32,096 nucleotides of DNA. It comes from a virus. The notes beneath the pieces are model-generated. The model saw nothing but the letters and a program-made list of their open reading frames with translations, did no database searches and had not been told where the DNA came from. Shown here in pieces: positions 1-6,233 of the stretch. Where the stretch lies: positions 1-32,096 of IMG/VR virus record IMGVR_UViG_3300047557_000678; one strand, 5' to 3'. The stretch's first letter is position 1. Each line of letters opens with the position of its first letter. A program made the translations under genes and the position numbers.

Positions 1-128
1 AGATTCAATGAACGCCGCGCTGTCCGTAAGTCGTAGCCCGTACGCAGTTCTGAACCGGCACGTTCAAATGCTTCCTCGACAATGTCGTTCAAGTCAAGAG
101 TGAAACTGGCTGTGCCGGATGTGGTCAT
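1..128 (-). CDS. Conserved phage structural-module protein, N-terminal fragment
   Basis: The gene reads leftward off the window edge, so only the first 42 codons are present. The protein begins MTTSGTASFTLDLNDIVEEA and continues with a charged segment containing RTGYDLRTARRSLN. I recognise this N-terminus from structural modules of environmental phages, where a head-tail connector or adaptor role is often suspected; that role is recall and inference, not shown here. The start codon follows directly on the stop of the 81-residue gene upstream, in line with the tight packing of the late operon. What the missing C-terminal part contains cannot be said. Confidence 0.7.
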   Translation of the reverse strand, partial: MTTSGTASFTLDLNDIVEEAFERAGSELRTGYDLRTARRSLN

Positions 129-374
129 TTACTTTCCCTTACTTCGATGCGGCGCTACCTTCTTGGCGATGCTCTTGGGTTGTGCAACAAACTGCTTACC
201 TGCTGCTTTCCCTGCACGCTTGGCCCGAGTTGTCGCGGCATACTCAGCGGGGGTCAAAGCTTTTATCGCACTCTCCGGCAGATACCGCTCTCCGGTCTTC
301 GACGATGGCTTGCCACTCTTTGTGCGCCACTTCTGCTCCGTCCACGCTTTCAGGCTTTGCTGCGGGGCTTTCAT
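129..374 (-). CDS. Small basic phage protein, DUF5872-like
   Basis: An 81-residue, very lysine- and arginine-rich protein. It has an SLKAWTEQKWRTKSGKPSSK segment, a central RYLPESAIKALTP motif and a basic tail. This arrangement recalls the DUF5872 family found in phages and large DNA viruses; the family name is from memory. The charge suggests nucleic-acid contact or a place inside the virion, but no function is known. It starts 1 base after the stop of the 57-residue gene upstream and ends exactly where the partial edge gene begins, so it is one unit of the late operon. Confidence 0.72.
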   Translation of the reverse strand: MKAPQQSLKAWTEQKWRTKSGKPSSKTGERYLPESAIKALTPAEYAATTRAKRAGKAAGKQFVAQPKSIAKKVAPHRSKGK

Positions 375-375
375 A

Positions 376-549
376 TCACTTCATCTTCTTTAGCGTCTGT
401 GCCAGTCGTGCTCTTTGGCCCAGCTTGCCGGGTTTCTTTGCCGCCGCTGCCAGCTTCTTTGCTGGGATTGGCTTGCCCTCTTTTGCGCCAAGCTGAGAGC
501 GCAGTGCGCCGGGCTTCTTGATCGCCTTTTGTATCCATTTTTCAGCCAC
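376..549 (-). CDS. Small basic phage protein (57 aa), GTG start
   Basis: A 57-residue reading frame starting with GTG and preceded by GGAGG at 6-base spacing. It begins MAEKWIQKAIKKPGALRSQL and is almost entirely Lys, Ala, Gly and Pro with one hydrophobic patch. The KKPGAL motif recurs in small proteins of phage structural modules. Its start overlaps the end of the 95-residue upstream gene by 8 bases and its stop lies 1 base before the next start, a typical late-operon arrangement. A different frame across the same DNA is longer but lacks this RBS and gives a biased, shadow-like protein. Function unknown. Confidence 0.75.
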   Translation of the reverse strand: MAEKWIQKAIKKPGALRSQLGAKEGKPIPAKKLAAAAKKPGKLGQRARLAQTLKKMK

Positions 550-829
550 GATAACCTCCGCCCTTCTCTTTGTACTTCTTGGCGAGAAGCTGTGCTTTTC
601 TCGCGCTCCACTGACCTGCCGCTGTACCTTGCGTTGCTGAGTTTTTGATCTGGTTAAACAGACTTTTCCTCATACCCGGCTTGGTGTAGTTGCCAGACTC
701 ATTCACGCGGGATTTTGTAGCACCACCTTCTTTATATTGCGTAAAGTCGGTGTCGTCCCGTCGGGCCTTTTTCTTGGCCTTGGGCATTTTGCTTGGGTTA
801 ATGTCACCCATCCCGCGTGAGGCCATCAT
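542..829 (-). CDS. Conserved small phage protein of unknown function
   Basis: A 95-residue basic protein beginning MMASRGMGDINPSKMPKAKK. Two consecutive ATG codons are available; the first overlaps the upstream stop as TAATG, which points to translational re-initiation. The ASRGMGDINPSKMPKAKK segment and a charged RRDDTDFTQYKEGG segment are recognisable from phage structural operons. There are no membrane segments or known enzymatic motifs. Sitting among several lysine-rich minor proteins, it may be virion-associated, which is an inference. Confidence 0.75.
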   Translation of the reverse strand: MMASRGMGDINPSKMPKAKKKARRDDTDFTQYKEGGATKSRVNESGNYTKPGMRKSLFNQIKNSATQGTAAGQWSARKAQLLAKKYKEKGGGYRG

Positions 830-1206
830 TAGCAGTACCCGCCTTTTTTCATGCCCTTGGCACCAGACATGACAATTTGTTTAGCACGGGTCTTACCTTT
901 AGTGGCAATACCATCAGCCGACTTGTGACCAGCAGCTAGACCGCCGCCCGCCATCTTCTTGACCTTGCCGCCATATTTCATACCGCCCATTTCAGCAGCT
1001 TCGTGCTTGATCATGGACTTAGGTGCGCCCTTCTTTTTCATGAACGCAATCTCTTTACCAACCATTGCTTTTGACTCAGCCATACCGCCTCCTGATTTAG
1101 TGAACTCGCGTCCTACGCTCATCGGTACGCCGACTTTCTTTGCAAATGAAGGACTGTGAGCGACAGCCCTCATGAATCGTTCCTGTTTTTCAGTCTTGGC
1201 TGGCAT
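829..1206 (-). CDS. Conserved lysine/glycine-rich phage protein
   Basis: A 125-residue protein counted from the MPAKTEKQERFMRAVAHSP start. A longer frame exists, but this ATG sits right after the upstream stop with AAGG in front, and homologues in my memory begin at MPAK. The N-terminal part carries FAKKVGVPMSVGREFTKSGG; the C-terminal part is rich in Met, Lys and Gly and ends KGMKKGGYC. In related phages the two halves can be separate small proteins, so this may be a natural fusion. No enzymatic motif is seen. Role unknown, probably structural or virion-associated by context. Confidence 0.75.
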   Translation of the reverse strand: MPAKTEKQERFMRAVAHSPSFAKKVGVPMSVGREFTKSGGGMAESKAMVGKEIAFMKKKGAPKSMIKHEAAEMGGMKYGGKVKKMAGGGLAAGHKSADGIATKGKTRAKQIVMSGAKGMKKGGYC

Positions 1207-1207
1207 G

Positions 1208-1396
1208 TCAGACCTTAATGATCCAGCCTTTGCCAAACACAAAGCCGACGACCAGTAGACCGACCCAGATCAGAACTTTCTCGACAACAGTTTTGCCAAT
1301 CTTCTTGTAAAACTCCGAAGACAATTCTTCAAGCGCAAGCTTTGCCGCTTCTTTGGCAATCTGTCTTTCGCGTTCTGTTAGTTGTATATCGCTCAT
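1208..1396 (-). CDS. Small single-pass membrane protein
   Basis: A 62-residue protein with a charged, helical N-terminal half (about residues 7-38) and one hydrophobic segment near residues 41-60, ending in Lys-Val. One transmembrane helix with an amphipathic N-terminal domain fits a membrane-anchored late protein. A holin or holin-like role is possible because no other lysis gene is visible in this window, but no endolysin lies beside it, so that is only a guess. It is tightly packed: its stop is 1 base before the next start and its own start is 1 base after the preceding stop. Confidence 0.7.
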   Translation of the reverse strand: MSDIQLTERERQIAKEAAKLALEELSSEFYKKIGKTVVEKVLIWVGLLVVGFVFGKGWIIKV

Positions 1397-1397
1397 G

Positions 1398-1652
1398 TCA
1401 GCATTTCCAAGCTCTTAATGATTTGTTAATACGGCTATTCGGGTCGTTCGCAGTTTTGGCGCTTGTGAGCTTCTTCTTCATACCCTTCATCCGGGCACAG
1501 AATGAATCACGACGAGGCCCACCCTCCGGTTGCGGCGCTTTAAGTCCGGGCTTGCCGGGGTTTGCTGCGTTATACGAAGCTCGCCCCTTGGCGTTCAAAC
1601 CGCCCTTGGGGTTTTTACCTTCTTTGCGCTGCCACGCCGGAGTCTTAGCCAT
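1398..1652 (-). CDS. Conserved phage protein, DUF6321-like
   Basis: An 84-residue basic protein starting MAKTPAWQRKEGKNPKGGLN. It contains GRASYNAANPGKPGLKAP, then SFCARMKGMKKKLTSAKT and an NDPNSRINKSLRAWKC end. This order of motifs matches the DUF6321 family common in phages; the name is from memory. The two conserved cysteines (CARM and the C-terminal Cys) are present. I chose the internal ATG because it overlaps the upstream stop by 8 bases and matches the family start. Function unknown; frequently near capsid genes. Confidence 0.8.
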   Translation of the reverse strand: MAKTPAWQRKEGKNPKGGLNAKGRASYNAANPGKPGLKAPQPEGGPRRDSFCARMKGMKKKLTSAKTANDPNSRINKSLRAWKC

Positions 1653-1917
1653 AGAACACCACCGCATCTACTCCAGCACTAGTAATAATAGCTAGATTTT
1701 GCTGACAAAGCACACCTTCGCCGGGAAGCAGAATATAGTTTGACTCTGCCCCACCAATAGTTAGCGTAAACAAGGGGAGGCCACCATCGTCAACGACGAT
1801 GGTGCTTGCAGCAGTCGCGCTATACCATAGCCCTTTTAAACGGGTTCGACCGTTATACGGTACGGATACCGAATCGGCTGGGCACGTTGCGCCTTTTACG
1901 TCTGTTTGCATGGTCAT
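1645..1917 (-). CDS. Small beta-rich phage protein, virion-associated by context
   Basis: A 90-residue protein with GGAGG 5 bases before the first ATG; a second ATG two codons on is less well spaced. The sequence alternates hydrophobic and polar residues with many Gly, Thr and Val, typical of a small beta-structured protein. It includes YNGRTRLKGLWYSA and DDGGLPLFTLTIGG. Similar short proteins occur next to capsid genes in environmental phages. No enzymatic motif is seen. A capsid surface or decoration role is possible but unproven. Confidence 0.72.
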   Translation of the reverse strand: MTMQTDVKGATCPADSVSVPYNGRTRLKGLWYSATAASTIVVDDGGLPLFTLTIGGAESNYILLPGEGVLCQQNLAIITSAGVDAVVFYG

Positions 1918-1929
1918 AATGACCTCCTA

Positions 1930-2412
1930 TCAGACGTTTTGCTGGCCTTCGAGCGGATCAGCAACGAAGTATTGGATCACACCGGTCATATTGCCAGTAC
2001 CAGCACTACCACCTACACGCGCCGTGATGTACACCATTTCGGTAGCGGACATAACTGTGCCTAATGCAGTGCCAGAACCTGTAGCACCCGGAGTGATTTG
2101 ACCTACGACGTTGTTTGCGTTGTCCAACAAACCCGCCGGAGTATTTGTGCCGGTGTTATAGAGCGTAAAGCCCAAGTCAGTTTGGCCTGTAGCAGAATCA
2201 CCTGTAAAGGTAATCGCCATGATCCGTGCGCCCGCAGGCAGAATCAGATTAGCTGCACCAGATGTAGAAGAGACTTTGACGTTTGTAGCACTAGCAGCAG
2301 CAACGTCATCGATGTAGAAAGTAGCAGCCATCATGCCCGAACCACAATATGCGGTGCGAGTCGTGTCGCCGCCACCCGAACGCCAAATACTTTGGGTAGT
2401 AGAAAGAGCCAT
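1930..2412 (-). CDS. Putative virion structural protein (Gly/Ala/Thr-rich)
   Basis: A 160-residue protein from the ATG of MALSTTQSIWRSGGGDTTRT, which has GAGGG at about 5-base spacing. A longer frame would extend into the leader but has no better ribosome-binding site. The composition is rich in Ala, Gly, Thr and Ser with alternating hydrophobics, as in beta-sandwich virion proteins. It lies just downstream of the major capsid gene and its terminator-like hairpin, so it is probably a head decoration or minor structural protein. No motif identifies it further. Confidence 0.65.
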   Translation of the reverse strand: MALSTTQSIWRSGGGDTTRTAYCGSGMMAATFYIDDVAAASATNVKVSSTSGAANLILPAGARIMAITFTGDSATGQTDLGFTLYNTGTNTPAGLLDNANNVVGQITPGATGSGTALGTVMSATEMVYITARVGGSAGTGNMTGVIQYFVADPLEGQQNV

Positions 2413-2515
2413 GTTTTCCCTCATGCGGTTAGGTGCGTCAATCTGCATGAAGTCAGGCCGGGAGCCTGTTTGACGCACCGGGTAATCCCGGAATAACTAC
2501 TTTATATACTACAAC

Positions 2516-2540
2516 AAGGGGGGCGTAAAGCCCCCCTTTT
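2516..2540 (+). terminator. Perfect 9-bp stem-loop after the capsid gene, possibly bidirectional
   Basis: AAGGGGGGC (2516-2524), loop GTAAA, GCCCCCCTT (2530-2538), followed by TTTTATT on the plus strand. The stem is perfect and GC-rich. On the plus strand the U-tract makes a canonical Rho-independent terminator that would block antisense transcripts entering the capsid gene. On the minus strand the same stem lies just past the capsid stop codon, but the following bases are only weakly T-rich, so there it may act as partial terminator or 3' stabiliser for capsid mRNA. Confidence 0.7.
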
Positions 2541-2541
2541 A

Positions 2542-3450
2542 TTACGCGCCTTGCGAACCAAACATACCGAGCGGATCGCTGAACCCGAAGCTGTAACGCT
2601 CACGGGCCTTGTAACGTACATTCCCTGTATCGAAGTCTCCGTCCATTGACTGCGACAACGGAATACGAACAAAGTGCTTCATGCCGTTTGGAACATCGGT
2701 GGTCAAGAACCATGCGTTGTTGTCGGTCAGCCAGTGGTTAATTGCGTAACCCTCTGGGATCGAGCCATTGTTCTTGAGCGCGTTGATGTCGTTGTCGTTG
2801 GTGCCAACGCGGAGGCTGGTTTCCAACAAACGAGTCGCAACGAACTGAAGTGCCGGTGGGATAACCAGCTTACGAGGCTTGGCTGCAATCAGCAGGCCGC
2901 GTTCGTCAGTCCACGCAGCGATTTGAATCACAGCGTTTTCCAACGAGGTTTCGTTCAAGTCGGCAGGTGTCGAAGGGATGTTCGAGTTCGTGCCACCAGA
3001 AACGAGCGGGTGGTTGTTGGCAAACAAAGGCTTACCATCGCCACCCGGATAGGCAGCATTGAAGCCGTTGTTTAGCACGCCAGCAGCCTTAACCTGCTTG
3101 GTGTATGCCATCGAACGAGCCAGCGCCTTGGTATAACGAGCCGACAGGCTGTCATACAGGTTATCTTCAATCGCTTCTTCAGTGATCGAGAAACCTTGTG
3201 CGATGGTCTCGTGGTTGTATCGGGCGGTCCATGCTTCCTGACCGTTGTCGTACGCGATTGCAGAACCTTCGTTCTTCACCGGTGCGGCACTAAAGCCAGA
3301 CAGTTTGGTTTCTTCTTCGAACGAACGCTCGGAAGTCTCGGTTTCGTAGATCTCCTTGTGCTCTTCGCCGTAACGAGCGTACTCCAGACCGAACAATGCG
3401 TTCAAGCCGGGGAGCAGCTCTTTCAGTAGTTGTGCGCGTGAAATAGCCAT
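2542..3450 (-). CDS. Major capsid protein, Mu gpT-like (HK97 fold)
   Basis: A 302-residue protein beginning MAISRAQLLKELLPGLNALF. It includes an ETETSERSFEEE segment followed by LSGF, an ITEEAIEDNLYDSLS helix, GGDGKPLFANNHPL, an ADLNETSLENA helix, and a GFSDPLGMFGS end. This order matches Mu-like major head subunit gpT proteins common in environmental phages. It forms the icosahedral shell with the scaffold encoded upstream. The start has AGGGAG in front, overlapping the previous stop region. A strong hairpin follows the gene, suggesting separate control of capsid mRNA level. Length is normal for the family. Confidence 0.93.
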   Translation of the reverse strand: MAISRAQLLKELLPGLNALFGLEYARYGEEHKEIYETETSERSFEEETKLSGFSAAPVKNEGSAIAYDNGQEAWTARYNHETIAQGFSITEEAIEDNLYDSLSARYTKALARSMAYTKQVKAAGVLNNGFNAAYPGGDGKPLFANNHPLVSGGTNSNIPSTPADLNETSLENAVIQIAAWTDERGLLIAAKPRKLVIPPALQFVATRLLETSLRVGTNDNDINALKNNGSIPEGYAINHWLTDNNAWFLTTDVPNGMKHFVRIPLSQSMDGDFDTGNVRYKARERYSFGFSDPLGMFGSQGA

Positions 3451-3463
3451 GATTCAGACTCCC

Positions 3464-4150
3464 TTATACGTTGAACTGACCGTTCGGGTTCAGATAAGAA
3501 TGTCCACCAGCCACAGTCACCGACGCAGTTTCCGCGTTGAAATCGATGGTAATGGTTGGGTACGGAGCATTCCACTTGACAATAACTTCACTGTAATTAC
3601 CGCTGGAATCAGTGGTCTCTTCTACAAGACCAACAACACGTAGCGGCAATGTCTGAACAGTGCTATCGGCAGCGTTGTATGCGCCGATGTTTGAATTGCC
3701 CGAAATAGTGCCGTTCGAAACAGGCTGCGAAATACCCATGTTGCTGCCAAGAATGGCATTGTCAATCGGGGTAATGGTGGTCGAAGTAGAGCCGCCAGTC
3801 ACAGCAACCTTGAACAACTGATCAGGATCATCTGCCACGTATGCCAGAATGTCCGAAGCAGTTACGCCACCCGGATACGAGTTAGCAAACAGCTTCTGAC
3901 CAGTCGAAGGATTGGTATAACTGCAACCCAAAAATACACCGACAACACCTTTTGCGGAAACAGTAGCAGTACCTGTTTCTTTTTCAATAGTGCCATCAGT
4001 AGTGTTAAATTTGACAACGTCACCGTTGTTGATAACGGTGCCATAGCCACTTGCAATCGGGAGTTCACGAGTTTGGCCCGCGAACACCTGACCGCCGATC
4101 AAATTGATCGGTTTTAGCCCGTAGGGGGCATTTACAGTCGGATAAGCCAT
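3464..4150 (-). CDS. Putative capsid decoration or minor head protein
   Basis: A 228-residue protein with AGGAG 6 bases before the ATG. It starts with a short PYGLKPINLIGG segment and continues as a Gly/Thr/Ser/Val-rich, beta-type sequence, including GVVGVFLGCSYTNP, DPDQLFKVAV, LPLRVVGLVEE and EVIVKWNAP, ending with GGHSYLNPNGQF. This pattern recurs immediately upstream of gpT-like capsid genes in environmental phages. By position and composition it is most likely a head decoration or capsid-stabilising protein. It ends 13 bases before the capsid gene. Confidence 0.75.
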   Translation of the reverse strand: MAYPTVNAPYGLKPINLIGGQVFAGQTRELPIASGYGTVINNGDVVKFNTTDGTIEKETGTATVSAKGVVGVFLGCSYTNPSTGQKLFANSYPGGVTASDILAYVADDPDQLFKVAVTGGSTSTTITPIDNAILGSNMGISQPVSNGTISGNSNIGAYNAADSTVQTLPLRVVGLVEETTDSSGNYSEVIVKWNAPYPTITIDFNAETASVTVAGGHSYLNPNGQFNV

Positions 4151-4173
4151 TTTAGCTCCTAGTTAATAAAAAG

Positions 4174-4611
4174 CTACTTAATACCTTTACCAAAGGTCGT
4201 CGTAGACTTCCGTTCATTGAACAGCGGCATACGAGCATCGCTCTGGCGCATCAATGTGTTATCAACCGATTGCTCCTGCTTCGACGCTTGGTCGTTGTAG
4301 TACGCATTCCGTGCTTCCACGGTTTCTTCCGGTTGTTTACACAACATCAGTCCACCAATTTCGACGTTGCCTGCTGCGTTAGCTGGCAGCATTAGTTCAG
4401 GATGGTCTTCCGCCTTTACCGGTACCCAACCTTCGCGCATTCTCAGGGCGACGTTCTGGGCGTAGTTCTGACCGTTGACTTGTGTTGCAATCCAACGGAA
4501 TCTCCAACCGGGTTCAGGGGTCGGATCAGGCAGCATGGACGGGGGTGTATAGACCGCACGCGCTGTCTTTTCACGAGTTACCAAATCACGAGGGGTACGA
4601 TTTTCAGCCAT
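4174..4611 (-). CDS. Conserved phage protein in capsid module
   Basis: A 145-residue protein with GGAGG 7 bases before the ATG. Recognisable segments are NRTPRDLVTREKTAR, PGWRFRWIATQVNG, MREGWVPVKAEDHPEL, GGLMLCKQPEE and MPLFNERKSTT. The set is familiar from environmental phages, always between the scaffold and capsid genes, but has no assigned function. It overlaps the scaffold gene end by 8 bases, suggesting coupled translation. A role in head assembly is inferred from position. Confidence 0.78.
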   Translation of the reverse strand: MAENRTPRDLVTREKTARAVYTPPSMLPDPTPEPGWRFRWIATQVNGQNYAQNVALRMREGWVPVKAEDHPELMLPANAAGNVEIGGLMLCKQPEETVEARNAYYNDQASKQEQSVDNTLMRQSDARMPLFNERKSTTTFGKGIK

Positions 4612-5590
4612 TTCTTGCCTCCAGTTTTGCTACTTCAGCAGCGTATTGCTGCGGGGTTAGTCCATACTTTTTCGCCAGAGCATACTGACTCTGGGTAAGC
4701 TGGATTGTCTTCTTACCAGTCGAACGACTAGCAGGTGCGACGACCGTAGTAGGTTTGGCTGGAGTTCCCTGCTGACTTGCAGGCTCAGATTTGGGCGTAT
4801 CCGTCGCGCCGAACAATTCGGGGAACGTCTTTCGCATGCGCCCATCGATTTGGGCGAAGTACTCATCAGTGCGCGGGTCTACTCCCGCGTTGACTAGCTT
4901 ATGATGCAGCCCTAGTGCGTAGCTGGTGTATTCTTCGAACCCCGGTTGACCGTACCACTGGTTTTTTGCCTGCCAGCGCAGCGTCTTTTCGTCCGGTTGA
5001 ACCGTTTCGGGTTGCGATGGTGCTCTTTGTACAACAGGTTCATCCTCTTGTAAAGGGGCGGGCTTGTAATTTTTTATCTGGTCGAATCTAACCTTTGCCT
5101 CCATCAGCGCTTCTTGGGCGGCAATGATGGCATCTGTGTCAAACGATTCCTGCGCATCTTTCAGACTGCGCCGCGCTGCGACCAACTGGGCTTCGGCTTC
5201 CCGCATCGCTGTGGAAGCATAGACTTCCTGTCCGTAATTAACGGTTTGTTTGAGCTTCTTATTCTCTTCGGCCATGTACTCCAACAGCCGCTCCATCTCT
5301 TGCTTTTCTCGCAACAATTCTTCTTTGCGGCGACGTTCGTCATGGCGGGCATGCGTTAGCTCTTTGATACGCGCTTGTACCTTGTCTGAGTAGTTCTCGA
5401 TCTCGTCGTCAGTCGGATCGGCGACCTCTTTGTCTAAGGGTTTACGGCCCTTGTCGCGGTCAGGCGTATCGTCAATTATTTCAATTTCAACATCATCGCT
5501 GGCTTCTACCTGCGACTTCTCTTCTGTTGCCGTATTGTTCTGTTCCTCTTCATCGGGGAACCGAAACTCTTCGCCTTTAAACTCAGCCAT
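4604..5590 (-). CDS. Putative scaffolding protein
   Basis: A 328-residue acidic protein. The first 60 residues are strongly acidic; residues about 65-160 are rich in Arg, Glu and Lys with heptad-like spacing, predicting a long coiled coil; a Pro-rich middle follows; the C-terminal part is basic with a QLTQSQYALAKKYGLTPQQY helix pair. An acidic N-terminus, coiled coil and basic C-terminal helix-turn-helix that binds coat protein is the usual layout of phage scaffolds. Its place upstream of the capsid gene supports the call. AGGAG precedes the ATG. Confidence 0.75.
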   Translation of the reverse strand: MAEFKGEEFRFPDEEEQNNTATEEKSQVEASDDVEIEIIDDTPDRDKGRKPLDKEVADPTDDEIENYSDKVQARIKELTHARHDERRRKEELLREKQEMERLLEYMAEENKKLKQTVNYGQEVYASTAMREAEAQLVAARRSLKDAQESFDTDAIIAAQEALMEAKVRFDQIKNYKPAPLQEDEPVVQRAPSQPETVQPDEKTLRWQAKNQWYGQPGFEEYTSYALGLHHKLVNAGVDPRTDEYFAQIDGRMRKTFPELFGATDTPKSEPASQQGTPAKPTTVVAPASRSTGKKTIQLTQSQYALAKKYGLTPQQYAAEVAKLEARNG

Positions 5591-5602
5591 AACTTTCTCC
5601 TG

Positions 5603-6037
5603 TTAAGCGCGTGCGTAGCCACGCGGGTCTTCCACGACACCTTCCACCTGATCGTCGTTGATCATGCGGAACTCTCTGCCGTGAATCGTGAAACGCGTAC
5701 CGGAGTACGTGCGAACCAGCACAAAATCACCCTCTTTACACCAAGGACCGCTGGGAAACTTGTTAGCATCTTTATAAGCATCGGGGCCGATTGCAACGAC
5801 GAAAAGCACCGTTGTAGTCTGCTCCTCAATTCGCTGAGAAATTGCCGCTTTGACAAGCACAGAATCATCAAACGTATCTTCCGCAGGTGGCACGGCGCAG
5901 AGCAACTTCCACCCTTTTGGTTTAGGTAGCTGCCGCGCTTTGGCTTCGTCTGCCGGGGCGTCTACGGCTTCTTCACTTATTTCTTGTTCGTTCTCAATTA
6001 AATCTTTTAAGTATTTCGGCAGGATTAACTCACTCAT
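5603..6037 (-). CDS. GroES-like co-chaperonin
   Basis: A 144-residue protein whose region from about residue 42 to 137 follows the GroES/Cpn10 barrel: KGWKLLCAVPP at the first strand, VVAIGPDAY (80-88) matching the GxV-V-A-V-GpG turn, KEGDFVLVRTYSGT (101-114) matching the vk-GD-V strand, then REFRMINDDQVEGVV at the end. It is longer than host GroES (about 97 residues) because of an acidic N-terminal extension. Phage GroES homologues such as T4 gp31 adapt the host GroEL for capsid folding; lying between portal and scaffold fits that. The start overlaps the upstream stop (ATGAGTGA). Confidence 0.82.
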   Translation of the reverse strand: MSELILPKYLKDLIENEQEISEEAVDAPADEAKARQLPKPKGWKLLCAVPPAEDTFDDSVLVKAAISQRIEEQTTTVLFVVAIGPDAYKDANKFPSGPWCKEGDFVLVRTYSGTRFTIHGREFRMINDDQVEGVVEDPRGYARA

Positions 6038-6233
6038 CGCCTTCTTCTCCTTTGCGTATTGCTTCAACAAGGTCAAGTAATAAACGCTCTGCAAGGGCAA
6101 GACCTTGTATTAACCCGCAGAGTTTTTGGTAAGCGGCAAAATCCTGACACGCGCCAGTGGCTACGTCATCAGCATAGTTGTTCATTTCAACGCGTAGCTT
6201 CTCGCGCAGTACGCTTGCGAAGTCATGCTCCAT
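6030..6233 (-). CDS. Small conserved helical protein
   Basis: A 67-residue, mainly helical acidic protein beginning MEHDFASVLREKLRVEMNNY. It starts directly after the portal stop codon with no gap and overlaps the GroES-like gene by 8 bases. The ribosome-binding site GGGAG lies inside the portal gene end. Small proteins of this type are regular occupants of the position after the portal gene in environmental phages. There are no cysteines in metal-binding spacing or membrane segments. Function unknown. Confidence 0.7.
   Translation of the reverse strand: MEHDFASVLREKLRVEMNNYADDVATGACQDFAAYQKLCGLIQGLALAERLLLDLVEAIRKGEEGDE

Noticed and set aside
390-611. A 73-codon minus-strand frame
   Set aside because: It lies over the 57-residue GTG gene and the end of the 95-residue gene, has no ribosome-binding site, and its composition is that of an out-of-frame reading.
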